Positions 26,252-34,423 of a stretch of 64,000 nt of DNA are shown piece after piece (position 1 is the stretch's first letter; every line of letters starts with the position of its first letter). The stretch is from Opitutaceae bacterium. GTDB taxonomy: Bacteria; Verrucomicrobiota; Verrucomicrobiia; Opitutales; Opitutaceae. A model generated the notes under the pieces. The model saw nothing but the letters and a program-made list of their open reading frames with translations, was not told where the DNA came from and did not search any database. Position numbers and translations under genes: made by a program. Where the stretch lies: the NCBI GenBank assembly GCA_016794625.1, contig JAEUGY010000084.1, positions 51,757-115,756 on the forward strand, given 5' to 3'.

Positions 26252-27979
26252 GTGAAGCTCCTCATGATCTTCTCTCCGTTTCCCGTGGCCGACGCGCGGC
26301 GTCCGGCCCGTCGACTTCGATTCCTCAACAGGCTGCTGGGGCTGATGGTCATTTCGCTCGGCCTGGGCATCAACTCGACTGTGCTCGCTCGTGAGGCCGA
26401 CGCCGCCACAGTCTGGCAGTGGTCGGTGCCGGTGGGGGAGGGGCGTGCCTACCTGTGGGTCCCGGAAACCTGCACCCGCGTGCGGGCCGTGGTTCTCGCG
26501 CAGCACAATATGATCGAGCGCGGTATCCTACAGCACGCGACCTGGCGGCGCGCGTTGACGGAGCTGGGTGTGGCGGCCGTGTTTGTCGTGCCCAGCATCG
26601 ATGCGGTGTTCCGGTTCGATCAGGGCGCGGGCGAGCGCTTTGACCGGATCCTGAGTGCGCTGGCCGACGCGTCGGGCTACGAAGAGATCGCGAGCGCGCC
26701 AATCGTGCCGATGGGACACTCCGCGCACGCCTCGTTTCCCTGGAACTTCGCCGCCTCGAACCCCGGACGCACGCTGGCCGTGCTCTCGCTCAAGGGCGAT
26801 GCTCCGCGCACCGACCTGACCGGAAGCGGGCGTCCGAACCCGGACTGGGGCAGCCGCACGCTCGACGGCGTCCCGGGACTGATGGTCATGGGTGAATACG
26901 AGTGGTGGGAGGCGCGCCTGGCTCCGTTGCTCGCCTATCGCCGGGCGCACCCGGCCGCGCCGCTGCTGCTCGTGGCGGATGCAGGGCACGGACATTTTGA
27001 CGCGACCGACTCCCTCGTGGACCTGCTGGTCCTCTTTCTTCGAAAGACAGCCGCGGCCCGTCTGCCGGCCGAAGGAACCGGAGCGTTGCGCGCCGTGGAT
27101 CCCGCCCACGGGTGGCTAATGGACCGCTGGCGCGGCGAGGAGGCGCCCCGGGCGCCCGCCGCGCCGTTTGCCGACTACACGGGTCCGCGCGAAGAGGCGT
27201 TCTGGTGTAGTGATGGGGAGCTCGCCCGCGCGATTGAAAGCCACTACTTCACGAGCCGCGGGAAACAGAGGTCACAGGTCGGCTGGCTCAAAGGCGGCGC
27301 CTTGCTTCCCCTCACCAACAGCCATGCCGGCGTCGAGTTGGACTTTCTCCCGGAGGCCGACGGAGTGACGTTCAAGCTCGGCGCCGAGCTGGTCGTTCCC
27401 TTGCCGCCCCCACCGCCGGTGGCCACCAAGGACAATCGCCCGGAACCGGTATCGGTGATTCCAACACGAGCTGCGGCCGGCGCCCACGCCGCCGGTCCCG
27501 TGGCCATCGCGGTTGTCGTTGGCCCGGTGGTGCCGGTGGCCGACGGCGTGTTCCGGGTCGAGCTTGACCGCATGGTTGCTCCGAGCGATCCGCGGACGCG
27601 CGAGGCGTGGTTTGTGGCCCACCATCCGGGCGACGCGACCTACAAAGGGGCGGTGCAGCAGGCGCGGCTGCGCCTGCCCCGTTGGGCGGAGGGTGCGGAG
27701 CAGGTCATCACGTTTCCCGCGCTGCGCGACCTCTCCGTCGGAGCGGCGCCGGTGGCCCTGGCCGCCACTTCCAGCGCGGGGCTCCCCGTGCGCTTCTATG
27801 TGCGCGAAGGGCCGGCGGTGGTTCGTGACGGCCGGCTGCACCTGACTCCCCTGCCGCCCCGGACCCGATTGCCCGTCACGGTGACGGTGGTGGCGTGGCA
27901 GTTCGGACGTGGCACCCCGCCCAAAATCCGCGCCGCGGACGCAGTGGAGAGGATCTTTCGGATCGTTCCTTCCCCCTGA
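26252..27979 (+). CDS. large secreted alpha/beta-hydrolase-fold protein
   Basis: The 575-aa protein appears to start at GTG 26252 (an ATG follows at 26264). A signal sequence follows (about 24-47). An alpha/beta hydrolase core at about 60-270 has the elbow motif G155-H-S157-A-H, with a later GHGHFD (about 245-250) as the possible catalytic histidine. GHSAH instead of G-x-S-x-G is unusual and is seen in some carbohydrate-active and lipase-like hydrolases. The C-terminal half (about 320-575) has no recognised domain and looks like beta-sandwich modules with a Pro-rich linker near 385-400. Activity is unknown. It lies 135 bp after a sulfatase on the same strand. Confidence 0.75.
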   Translation: MKLLMIFSPFPVADARRPARRLRFLNRLLGLMVISLGLGINSTVLAREADAATVWQWSVPVGEGRAYLWVPETCTRVRAVVLAQHNMIERGILQHATWRRALTELGVAAVFVVPSIDAVFRFDQGAGERFDRILSALADASGYEEIASAPIVPMGHSAHASFPWNFAASNPGRTLAVLSLKGDAPRTDLTGSGRPNPDWGSRTLDGVPGLMVMGEYEWWEARLAPLLAYRRAHPAAPLLLVADAGHGHFDATDSLVDLLVLFLRKTAAARLPAEGTGALRAVDPAHGWLMDRWRGEEAPRAPAAPFADYTGPREEAFWCSDGELARAIESHYFTSRGKQRSQVGWLKGGALLPLTNSHAGVELDFLPEADGVTFKLGAELVVPLPPPPPVATKDNRPEPVSVIPTRAAAGAHAAGPVAIAVVVGPVVPVADGVFRVELDRMVAPSDPRTREAWFVAHHPGDATYKGAVQQARLRLPRWAEGAEQVITFPALRDLSVGAAPVALAATSSAGLPVRFYVREGPAVVRDGRLHLTPLPPRTRLPVTVTVVAWQFGRGTPPKIRAADAVERIFRIVPSP

Positions 27980-28028
27980 CCAAAGGTCGCGGCATGCTGT
28001 AGGTGTCGTTTCCCACCCCTCCTCCGCG

Positions 28029-28072
28029 GTAGGCGGCCTCGCCGAGGCCGCGACGGAACCCTCGGTCCCGCC
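28029..28072 (+). repeat. REP-like double-hairpin element
   Basis: Two adjacent palindromes make up this 44-bp element: GGCCTCGCCGAGGCC, and an imperfect GGAACCCTCGGTCCC in which GGTCCC should pair with GGGACC. It differs in a few positions from the copy at 29358. It is placed between the hydrolase stop (27979) and the next gene, where REP elements commonly affect mRNA ends. Confidence 0.75.
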
Positions 28073-28246
28073 CTCCGTCGTCCGATGTGTGGTCGCGGCG
28101 CCGATGGAGTGCCGCAGTTCACCCCATGGTGGCGGTGATGCCCTGCGGGTACGCTGCGGGAACGCGATCCCGGACTCGATTTCCTGGGGTTGTGCCTGCG
28201 TCCGGTTCGCTCTTGGGTCACCTTTGGTAGGCGGGACCGTCCCTTT

Positions 28247-29089
28247 ATGTTCCTCGTTCTTGTGCTCGTTTTGGTCGGTGTGGCGTTGGTCTATGGCTGT
28301 GGAGAATACCGCTGGAACTCGGAGACCGCCCGCCTGCGCAGGCGTCTGGAGGAGCGTGGGCGTCCGGGTGCAGCCAAACGCGTGAACCTCTCTGAGCTGG
28401 AGCGCCTGCCCGTCCCCGTGCAGCGTTACGTGCGAGCCGTGTTGCCCGCGGATCAGCAGATGGTGGCGGCGGTGACGCTGGAGCAGGAAGGTACCTTTAA
28501 CCTGAGGGAGGACGACCCCCGCTGGACCCGATTCACGGCCACGCAGCGCGTGATCACGGACCCGCCGGGATTCGATTGGAACGCCCGGATTGTTCTCCTG
28601 CCCGGTCTGTTTGTCCGCGTGCACGATGGCTATGGCGCGGGTGAAGGGTACCTGAAAGCGGCGGTGCTGGGATTGCTGTCCAAGGCCGACGTGAGAGACG
28701 CCGGTGATCTCGCGGTCGGGGAGCTGATGCGATTTCTGGCGGAAGCGGTGTGGTACCCGACGCTGCTGTTGCCGAGTCAGGGCACGCGCTGGACGGCGGT
28801 GGATCCGCATTCGGCGCGCGCCACGTTCAAGGATGGATCGGTCGAGACTTCCCTCCTCTTCCATTTCCAGCCGGATGGTCTGGTGGATACCGTGCGGGCG
28901 GACGCCCGCAGCCGTGGCACCGGTCCCGGAGCGGTATCGATGCCGTGGGAGTGTCGATTGTGGAACTACCAGAAACGCGAAGGTGTGCTGGTTCCACTCG
29001 AAGGTGAGGCAGCCTGGGTGACCCCGACCGGCCTCAAGCCCTACTGGCGCGGCCGCATCACCCGGCTGACCTATGAGTTTTCGCGCTGA
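28247..29089 (+). CDS. DUF6544/DUF6920-like membrane-anchored protein
   Basis: The 280-aa protein begins with a strong hydrophobic anchor (FLVLVLVLVGVALVYGCG, residues 2-19). The body has the pattern LERLPVPVQRYVRAVLP near residue 50, RFTATQRVITDPPGFDWNARIVLLPGLFVRVHDGYGAGEGYLKAAVLGL, and FLAEAVWYPTLLLPSQGTRWTAVDPHSARATF. I recall this from the DUF6544/DUF6920 family, whose function is unknown. The fold is probably a beta-barrel or sheet able to hold a lipid. The ATG at 28247 was chosen over an upstream GTG at 28190 because it starts directly at the anchor. It follows a REP-like element. Confidence 0.8.
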   Translation: MFLVLVLVLVGVALVYGCGEYRWNSETARLRRRLEERGRPGAAKRVNLSELERLPVPVQRYVRAVLPADQQMVAAVTLEQEGTFNLREDDPRWTRFTATQRVITDPPGFDWNARIVLLPGLFVRVHDGYGAGEGYLKAAVLGLLSKADVRDAGDLAVGELMRFLAEAVWYPTLLLPSQGTRWTAVDPHSARATFKDGSVETSLLFHFQPDGLVDTVRADARSRGTGPGAVSMPWECRLWNYQKREGVLVPLEGEAAWVTPTGLKPYWRGRITRLTYEFSR

Positions 29090-29164
29090 GCGAATGAGCC
29101 CTGTAGCCGTACGTCGAGTACGCGGATCGATCTCGGCAGGTGTGTCACGCGGAGGCGCGGAGGC

Positions 29165-29262
29165 GCGAAACGAGGTCTGGGGACTCCGGCTTCGTGTTGG
29201 CGATTCTCGGCAAAGGCAGGATCCAGCCAACAAGGCGCCTCCGCCCCCAGACCTCGTTTCGC
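29165..29262. repeat. 18-bp perfect inverted repeat with a distant copy of one arm
   Basis: GCGAAACGAGGTCTGGGG at 29165-29182 is exactly complementary to CCCCAGACCTCGTTTCGC at 29245-29262. The arm recurs at 63780-63797, also preceded by an ACGCGGAGGCG stretch. The 62-bp interior has no gene. The unit looks like a small non-autonomous element or a paired REP. Confidence 0.75.
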
Positions 29263-29357
29263 TGCGCTAAGGGTCAGCAGGAAGACCGTCAATGCCCCCG
29301 GCACTCGTCCAGTCGCGATTGGAGAACGGCAGGAGCCGGCAACAAACGCGTCCCGTT

Positions 29358-29401
29358 GTAGGCGGCCTCGCTGAGGCCGCGACGGGACCCTCGGTCCCGC
29401 C
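29358..29401 (+). repeat. REP-like double-hairpin element
   Basis: The element has GGCCTCGCTGAGGCC (near-perfect) and GGGACCCTCGGTCCC (perfect palindrome, 6+3+6). It matches 28029-28072 at all but about three positions and the inverted copy at 22738 in its first half. Direct orientation is the same as the 28029 copy. Confidence 0.78.
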
Positions 29402-29505
29402 TCTGCCGCTTCACAACCGCCGGAGGACCTTGTGGACCGAGTGTTGCAGTGACCGGCTACCTCGTTTGGGGGTTTCGCGCCTTCGCGTGAACCCCATGCC
29501 GTTTC

Positions 29506-30456
29506 CTATTTTCCTCCCGGCATCCTGACAGCGGGCACAGCTCCGCTGGGAAGACCGCGGCTCCCGGTTAGGGCATCCTGGTAGGTTTTCATTTCTCGCA
29601 GAACCGCCAGTTGGGCGGGGGAGAGGAGGGAGGACGCCTGAGCGAGGGCCTCGTCGGTGATGATGGGACTGAGCGCAGTGGCGGGGTCCCCTCCGGAGAC
29701 GGCTCGGTGGGCGGCGGAGGTGCGGGCGAGCAGGTTGACCAGCTGATCGCCCTGTGCGGCGTTCAGGGGGGTGGAGGTGTAGCTCAGGCTCTGTTCCAAT
29801 TGCTTCACCGTGTAGCGTTGCGTGCTCGTCTGCTGGTAGTTTTGGAAAGTGGCATAGCGTTCGGCGCCGATCGTCTGGGCGATGGAGGCTTCAATTTCCC
29901 GTTGGGCCTGCTCCACCAGTCTCTGAATTTCTGCACTGTTCTGCTGGAGATTGAGTCCTGAGGAGGCGGCGACGGCCGTGACGTTGGACCGCGCCGTGTC
30001 CCGCTCGACGAGCAAGGCCTTGAGCTTCTCCAACTGCGCGGGCGTGAGGTTGAGTTGCCGGAAGAGGTCGGCGTAACGCAGGTCAAGGCTGGCGCGGGCA
30101 TGCATCGCCGGGGAGACGGAAGGCTGGGGCACGCCGGGGCGTTCGAGCGAGGGGGCGGTCGCCACGCGAGGTACCGAGGCGGAGGCGACGGCACCGGGAG
30201 CCGGCGGGGTGTCTCCCGACGCAACCGGGGCACCAACGGAGGCGTTCGCCGCCCCCGTTGCGGTCGAGGTGGCGCTCACGCGGTTCGCCTGGCGGGCTTT
30301 CTCCAATGCGGAGAGCAGCTCGGCCTGCTGGCGGTGCAGATCCCGGTTGGCCTGCTCCAAGTCGTTGACCTTCAGGTGACGATTCACCGCCCATCCACCC
30401 GCCAGAATCGTAATGACGACGAACATACCCGATGCCCAGCGATTGGAGCGGCTCAT
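29506..30456 (-). CDS. membrane-anchored coiled-coil protein of unknown function
   Basis: The 316-aa protein starts at ATG 30456, with a transmembrane segment at about residues 10-25. A coiled coil follows (about 30-60, VNDLEQANRDLHRQQAELLSALEKARQ). A long Ala/Pro/Ser/Val linker (60-120) leads to a helical domain (about 130-300) containing RQLNLTPAQLEKLKALLVERD and SLLSPAQLAVLREMKTYQ. These two LTP/LSPAQ motifs resemble Spy/CpxP-type LTxxQ helices of periplasmic chaperones, but the match is weak. Its role may be envelope-related. No operon partner is seen. Confidence 0.7.
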   Translation of the reverse strand: MSRSNRWASGMFVVITILAGGWAVNRHLKVNDLEQANRDLHRQQAELLSALEKARQANRVSATSTATGAANASVGAPVASGDTPPAPGAVASASVPRVATAPSLERPGVPQPSVSPAMHARASLDLRYADLFRQLNLTPAQLEKLKALLVERDTARSNVTAVAASSGLNLQQNSAEIQRLVEQAQREIEASIAQTIGAERYATFQNYQQTSTQRYTVKQLEQSLSYTSTPLNAAQGDQLVNLLARTSAAHRAVSGGDPATALSPIITDEALAQASSLLSPAQLAVLREMKTYQDALTGSRGLPSGAVPAVRMPGGK

Positions 30457-30565
30457 GGGTAAATGAAGCTCCCATTGGGAGTCCGTCTTGCAAGTCTTTG
30501 TTTTGACCCATGACGGAGTCGATGCCGGTCGCAATGCGGAGTACCCGAGCTGCCGGCTGCTCTCG

Positions 30566-31090
30566 TCACCGATTCACCCGCTTGCGGAGGGTGTCCAACT
30601 CCTCGAGTCGCGCCTTTCGGAATCGGCGCTGGCGTTCGGCGTTGGTCTTTCGTTTTTCCTCGACCGACTTCACGGGCCGTCCGGCGCGCAGCCGGAGCGG
30701 GAGGTCCACGGACGGCGTGAAGATGTTTCGGCGCTTAAAGGCCGCGGGGGCGTGGGCCACCGCCAGGGCGCGTAGCACGGGACTGTCGGAACCTTCGTCA
30801 AAGACGGGCTCGGCCGCGATGCGGTCGGGCGCGAAAGCCCAGGCCGGCGGAGTGCGATCGATGCTCTGTGCCAGATGCTCCGCGTAGGCAGCGAGCCAGG
30901 CATCAGCAACGTTACCTTGCGGAAATTTCACCCGAAGACGGGGTGGTTCGTCGACCACTGCAGCCGCGGCCTGGTTGCGCGAAGACGCGCGTCGCAGCTC
31001 ATGCAGCCAGTCGCGCAGATGGAGGCCGAACTCGCTGAGCGAGGCCGTCTGCTCGGCAACCTCCTTCAATGACTTAGGGCGCGTGTTCAT
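30566..31090 (-). CDS. unknown partner of the nucleotidyltransferase at 31087
   Basis: I do not recognise this 174-aa protein. It is cytosolic, with an N-terminal helical region (KSLKEVAEQTASLSEFGLHLRDWLHELRR), a central basic and hydrophobic part, and a strongly basic C-terminus (RRFRKARLEELDTLRKRVNR) suited to binding nucleic acid. Its ATG overlaps the upstream stop by 4 bases (ATGA), so it is co-translated with the nucleotidyltransferase. By analogy with MNT-HepT and AbiE pairs it could be the toxin, antitoxin or target-binding partner, which is inference. Confidence 0.72.
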   Translation of the reverse strand: MNTRPKSLKEVAEQTASLSEFGLHLRDWLHELRRASSRNQAAAAVVDEPPRLRVKFPQGNVADAWLAAYAEHLAQSIDRTPPAWAFAPDRIAAEPVFDEGSDSPVLRALAVAHAPAAFKRRNIFTPSVDLPLRLRAGRPVKSVEEKRKTNAERQRRFRKARLEELDTLRKRVNR

Positions 31091-31635
31091 GGGCGGGACC
31101 GAAGGGCGCCTCGGACGACCTCGTGGGCTTCCAGCGTGAGCGCATCATGGGGAAAGAACCTGTCATGGATGGCCTCGGCTTCCTTAACCGAGGCGATCCC
31201 CATTTTCTGAACGAGGAAACGAATGTCGCCATAGTCTCCCGCGAAACCGGGCAAGGGCGGGCGACAGGCGCGAAGCTTCATCGCAAGAAGGTAGGCCGCT
31301 GTGGGCACGACAATTCGGATACCCTCACCGAATTCGCCCTCAGGGAGACTGCGTTTGGCCTCTTTTGCGGCCAGAAATTGCTTCACGTCGTCGTTCAACC
31401 AGTCGTCAGGCAGACTCAGTTCGGTTGCTACTCTCGCGACCAGAGTCTTGCCGATCTCGCTGGGCCGTATCACGGCATCGACATCCTTGGTCGAGTCGCG
31501 CGAGCCATAAACCAGCGTGAACACCGCGCCTCCATAAAGAGAGATTTCGAGTATGGCCCCTTGATCATGCGCCAACTCACCCAAGCGGCGGAGTGCTTGG
31601 GTGATTCGGTTTCGATTCAAGGGTGTGTACGGCAC
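31087..31635 (-). CDS. MNT-fold nucleotidyltransferase, DUF6036/AbiEii-like
   Basis: The 182-aa protein starts at GTG 31635, the only start consistent with an N-terminal helix before the fold. The polymerase-beta-like core has SLYGGAVFTLVYGSRDSTKDVDAVI, in which GG and the acidic pair D-x-D (KDVDAVI) are the nucleotide and metal residues. VPTAAYLLAMKLRA is typical of the AbiEii/DUF6036 group. Such enzymes add NMPs to a protein or tRNA in defence and toxin-antitoxin modules. A perfect 12-bp palindrome lies 7 bp upstream of the GTG. It is followed by the unknown partner (30566), which shares the ATGA junction. Confidence 0.78.
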   Translation of the reverse strand: MPYTPLNRNRITQALRRLGELAHDQGAILEISLYGGAVFTLVYGSRDSTKDVDAVIRPSEIGKTLVARVATELSLPDDWLNDDVKQFLAAKEAKRSLPEGEFGEGIRIVVPTAAYLLAMKLRACRPPLPGFAGDYGDIRFLVQKMGIASVKEAEAIHDRFFPHDALTLEAHEVVRGALRSRP

Positions 31636-31642
31636 AATAGAA

Positions 31643-31654
31643 CGTTACGTAACG
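31643..31654. promoter_or_regulatory. 12-bp palindromic operator candidate for the 31635 module
   Basis: CGTTACGTAACG is a perfect palindrome 7 bp before the GTG start, in a short AT-rich stretch (AACGTTACGTAACGATTAAT). It would let one of the two products bind and repress its own operon, as many TA modules do. Confidence 0.5.
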
Positions 31655-31869
31655 ATTAATCATGTTTCAATGTCTGAATTGGGATTCTGTAGCCCCCAGG
31701 TTGGGCCGCGATGGATGCCAGAAAGGGACGCTGAGATGGATCCAGTGGGCGTTGCTCTTTCTCCCGCCCTGCGGATCGCCAATATCCGAGAGGGCATCCT
31801 TTTCGGTCAAACCGGGTGCGACGTTGAACCTTTTGCGGCTTCGCGCATTCCACTGGGGATCCAGCACGC

Positions 31870-32457
31870 GTGTCTCCTCCCGATCCCCAGCTTCTCCGCG
31901 CGGCCCGCGCCCATGATCTGTCTGCTTGGGATCGTCTCCTCAAAGACCATCAGCTCCCGCTTTACACCTACATTGCCGAACTCATCCGCGACAACACCAC
32001 GGCCCTCGATCTGGTGCAGGAGACCTTTGCCTCCGCGGTCCGTCACGTGGGCAGCCTGCGGGACGACGCTCGGTTCACGGCCTGGCTCTTTGGCATCGCC
32101 CACCAAAAATGCCTGCAACATGGGCGCCGCGCCCGGCTGACCGACGCCCGGTTTGTGGAAAACGCTCCGGTGGCCGGACCGGACGCCGCCGAGCCGGGGG
32201 TCACGCCGGAGGACCTCGCGGCGGATCCCGCCGATGATCCCCTCATGCAACTCCTCCGCCGGGAGGAGGCCGACGCCCTCTTTGCATTGATTGAAACGCT
32301 TCCTTCGCCGCAGCGCTCTGTCCTCCTGCTCCACCTCCTTGAGGAGTTCTCGTTGGACGAAATCGCCCGCATCACCGCCGTGCCCGTGGGCACGGTGAAG
32401 TCCCGCCTCCACCACGCCAAACGCGCCCTGCGCACGCTTCTCGCATCCCCGCCATGA
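31870..32457 (+). CDS. ECF-type RNA polymerase sigma factor
   Basis: This 195-aa sigma-70-family factor directs RNA polymerase to a small extracytoplasmic-stress regulon. It uses the GTG at 31870. Sigma region 2 spans about 22-90 (LPLYTYIAELIRDNTTALDLVQETFASAVRHV and FTAWLFGIAHQKC). Region 4 is about 140-190, with the helix-turn-helix FSLDEIARITAVPVGTVKSRLHHAKRALR. An acidic linker (100-135) separates them. The next gene overlaps its stop (ATGA), and a third overlaps that. The pair downstream could form the membrane sensing apparatus and anti-sigma function. Confidence 0.93.
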   Translation: MSPPDPQLLRAARAHDLSAWDRLLKDHQLPLYTYIAELIRDNTTALDLVQETFASAVRHVGSLRDDARFTAWLFGIAHQKCLQHGRRARLTDARFVENAPVAGPDAAEPGVTPEDLAADPADDPLMQLLRREEADALFALIETLPSPQRSVLLLHLLEEFSLDEIARITAVPVGTVKSRLHHAKRALRTLLASPP

Positions 32458-32807
32458 AACACCCCCCCCGCCACTGGCTGCTCGCCCGTCACCGCCCGGC
32501 GGAGCCCGAGCTGGATTCCCTTCGGCAGGTGGTGCTCGCCGCCGCCCGGTCGGAAACGGAGCCGGTGACCTGGGCCGCCCTGCTGCCCGCGCTCTTCCGA
32601 CCGCACCGCCGGATCTGGACCGCGCTGCTCGCCACCTGGCTCGGCCTTGCCGGCCTCCACCTTGCGGTGCGCACATCGGATCCGACTGCGCCCCTGACGC
32701 CCGACCAACCCCGCGCATCCCTCGTGGCCCATTCTCGTGCCCAGGCCCGCGCCGGAGCCTACGGCTTCCTTGACCATCAGGCCCAACTCCATGCCCTTCT
32801 CCGCTAA
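32454..32807 (+). CDS. small membrane protein, possible anti-sigma factor
   Basis: The 117-aa protein overlaps the ECF sigma stop by 4 bases. It has one transmembrane segment at about residues 54-71 (IWTALLATWLGLAGLHLAV) between a cytosolic N-terminal half and a periplasmic tail. Genes in this position commonly code an anti-sigma factor, but the zinc-binding H-x3-C-x2-C motif of the ZAS class is absent. It may be a non-zinc type or an unrelated membrane protein. The next gene starts 17 bp before its stop. Confidence 0.65.
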   Translation: MKHPPRHWLLARHRPAEPELDSLRQVVLAAARSETEPVTWAALLPALFRPHRRIWTALLATWLGLAGLHLAVRTSDPTAPLTPDQPRASLVAHSRAQARAGAYGFLDHQAQLHALLR

Positions 32808-34236
32808 GACCGTCCGCATTCTCCGCCGCGCCCTGCTGGGCCTCGCCGGATTCGCCACCGTGGTGGCGGCGGCCTGGCTCGTGGAAAATGTCCGCGGACA
32901 ACGTGCCTGGGACGCCACGCTCAAGGAATATGCCGGGCGGGGCGATCCCCTCGACGTCCTGCCGGTGCCACCTCCGATCCCCGTGGAGCAGAACTTCATG
33001 CAGACTCCGCTGCTGATGCGGCTGGTGCTGGCCCGCTCCAACAGTCCCGAGCTGACCGCCTTCCGGGAGAAACACCCGCTCTATGACTTAGTTCAGGAGC
33101 AGCGCCACCCCTGGGACGAAGGAAAACGACTCGATCTGGATGCGCTGGCCGAAGAGGTGAAGGCGCACTTCGCCGAAAAACGTCGGCAAGCTCCCTCTGA
33201 GTCGGCTGAATCGAGTGCAGCTCAGCTGCTGTCGTGGTTTAGTGGAGACGATTCCCCGCTTTCGGAGCTACGAATGGCCGCGCTCCAGCGACCGGAGTCG
33301 CGGTTGGTGCAATCGGAGACGCCCGTGTTGGGAGGGTTGTTGAACGCGAGCACGCCGAATTATGCGCTGCTCCGCCACTTCGTTAGCAGCACCTCGATTC
33401 ATGCCTCCGCCGCGCTGGCTCAGCGACAACCCGACGTCGCCTTCCCCAGTGTCGTCGCCGGACTGAATCTGGGACGAGGGTTGAGCGACCCGTCCCAAAC
33501 CCTGCTCGAGTCGATGTTGGCGACCGTGCTCCTGCGCATGACAGTCCAGCCGCTGTGGGAAGGGCTGCAAGCGCGGGCTTGGAACGATCGCCATCTCCAG
33601 CGATTTGGCGATGTCCTCTCCACCATCGATCCGATGGGCTCACTCGCGCAGGCAGTGCGCAATGAGCGCAACAATGCCATGTTCCTGCCGCGCTCGGCCC
33701 TAATCCCTCCGGAGGATCGCAAGACGACGATGCCCGGCTGGTTTTGGTTTCGCCTCATGCCCCTCGGCTGGTGGCGTCAGAATCAGGTCAGCATTGTGCG
33801 CATGAACGACGCTCCTCTGCGGGTGATCGACAACCACGACCAATCCGAGTTTCGGAAGTGGCTCGACGCGTTGCCGGATGTCACCGAACCGCCTTCGCCC
33901 TACAACCTGTTCGCGAACCAGATGCTCACGGCGTATCGGAGAATCATCCCCAATTGCGCGCGCACCACCCAGGCCCTCCGCCTCGCCGCGACGGCGTGTG
34001 CGCTCGAGCGACACCGCCTCGCGCACGCGGAGTACCCCGAATCGCTGGCCGCGCTCGTGCCCACGTTCCTCCGTTCTGTGCCGCGCGATGTCGTCACGGG
34101 CGAGCCCCTCCACTATCGGCGCAATGCCGACGGCACCTTCACCCTCTACTCCGTGGGACTCGATGGCGACGACGACGGCGGGGTGCGTCCCGCCGACCCC
34201 AAAGTGACTGACGGGGATGGCGATTGGGTGTGGTGA
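32791..34236 (+). CDS. membrane-anchored protein with GspG-like C-terminus
   Basis: The 481-aa protein has an N-terminal anchor (about residues 8-32) and a long, mostly helical periplasmic body of no known family. The last 75 residues (ALERHRLAHAEYPESLAAL, then DVVTGEPLHYRRNADGTFTLYSVGLDGDDDGG) match the ending of many Planctomycetes and Verrucomicrobia proteins that resemble type II pseudopilins (GspG). It overlaps the previous gene by 17 bp, so the three form one operon. Periplasmic input to the ECF sigma factor is plausible but unproven. The upstream start at 32737 is inside the preceding gene and was rejected. Confidence 0.72.
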   Translation: MPFSAKTVRILRRALLGLAGFATVVAAAWLVENVRGQRAWDATLKEYAGRGDPLDVLPVPPPIPVEQNFMQTPLLMRLVLARSNSPELTAFREKHPLYDLVQEQRHPWDEGKRLDLDALAEEVKAHFAEKRRQAPSESAESSAAQLLSWFSGDDSPLSELRMAALQRPESRLVQSETPVLGGLLNASTPNYALLRHFVSSTSIHASAALAQRQPDVAFPSVVAGLNLGRGLSDPSQTLLESMLATVLLRMTVQPLWEGLQARAWNDRHLQRFGDVLSTIDPMGSLAQAVRNERNNAMFLPRSALIPPEDRKTTMPGWFWFRLMPLGWWRQNQVSIVRMNDAPLRVIDNHDQSEFRKWLDALPDVTEPPSPYNLFANQMLTAYRRIIPNCARTTQALRLAATACALERHRLAHAEYPESLAALVPTFLRSVPRDVVTGEPLHYRRNADGTFTLYSVGLDGDDDGGVRPADPKVTDGDGDWVW

Positions 34237-34413
34237 GGCGCCAAAAAGGGGTACCAAGGGATACCGAAGCCAGGGCCTGAGGTTACGATCACCAAGGTCC
34301 CTGCCTTCGCGTTTGTAGCACCGGAGGACGACGGTTGTTTTAGCAGGGTGCCCACTCGCCAGAACACTGCTTGGATGGAATTTTTTGACTTGTTCTGAAA
34401 AGTAGTATCTCTT

Positions 34414-34421
34414 TGATATCA
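34414..34421. promoter_or_regulatory. 8-bp palindrome before hicA
   Basis: TGATATCA lies 2 bp before the hicA ATG, close to TTTTGACTTG (about 34384-34393) which could be part of a -35 region. HicB RHH proteins usually bind palindromic sites here. The site is short, so confidence is low. Confidence 0.35.
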
Positions 34422-34423
34422 GG

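Larger units (their letters stand above)
29090..29505. other. repeat-filled intergenic region
   Basis: No gene is supported in 416 bp. The stretch contains an 18-bp perfect inverted repeat (29165-29262), a REP-like double hairpin (29358-29401) and a GC-rich GGAGGCGCGGAGGCGCG run at 29150-29166. It ends with GTTTCGCGCCTTCGCGTGA, of the same flavour as the repeats at the right end of the window. Confidence 0.65.

Noticed and set aside
27272..29233. Long minus-strand frame of 653 codons across the hydrolase and the DUF6544-like gene
   Set aside because: It spans two well-supported plus-strand genes and a repeat region, and its product has no fold-like pattern.
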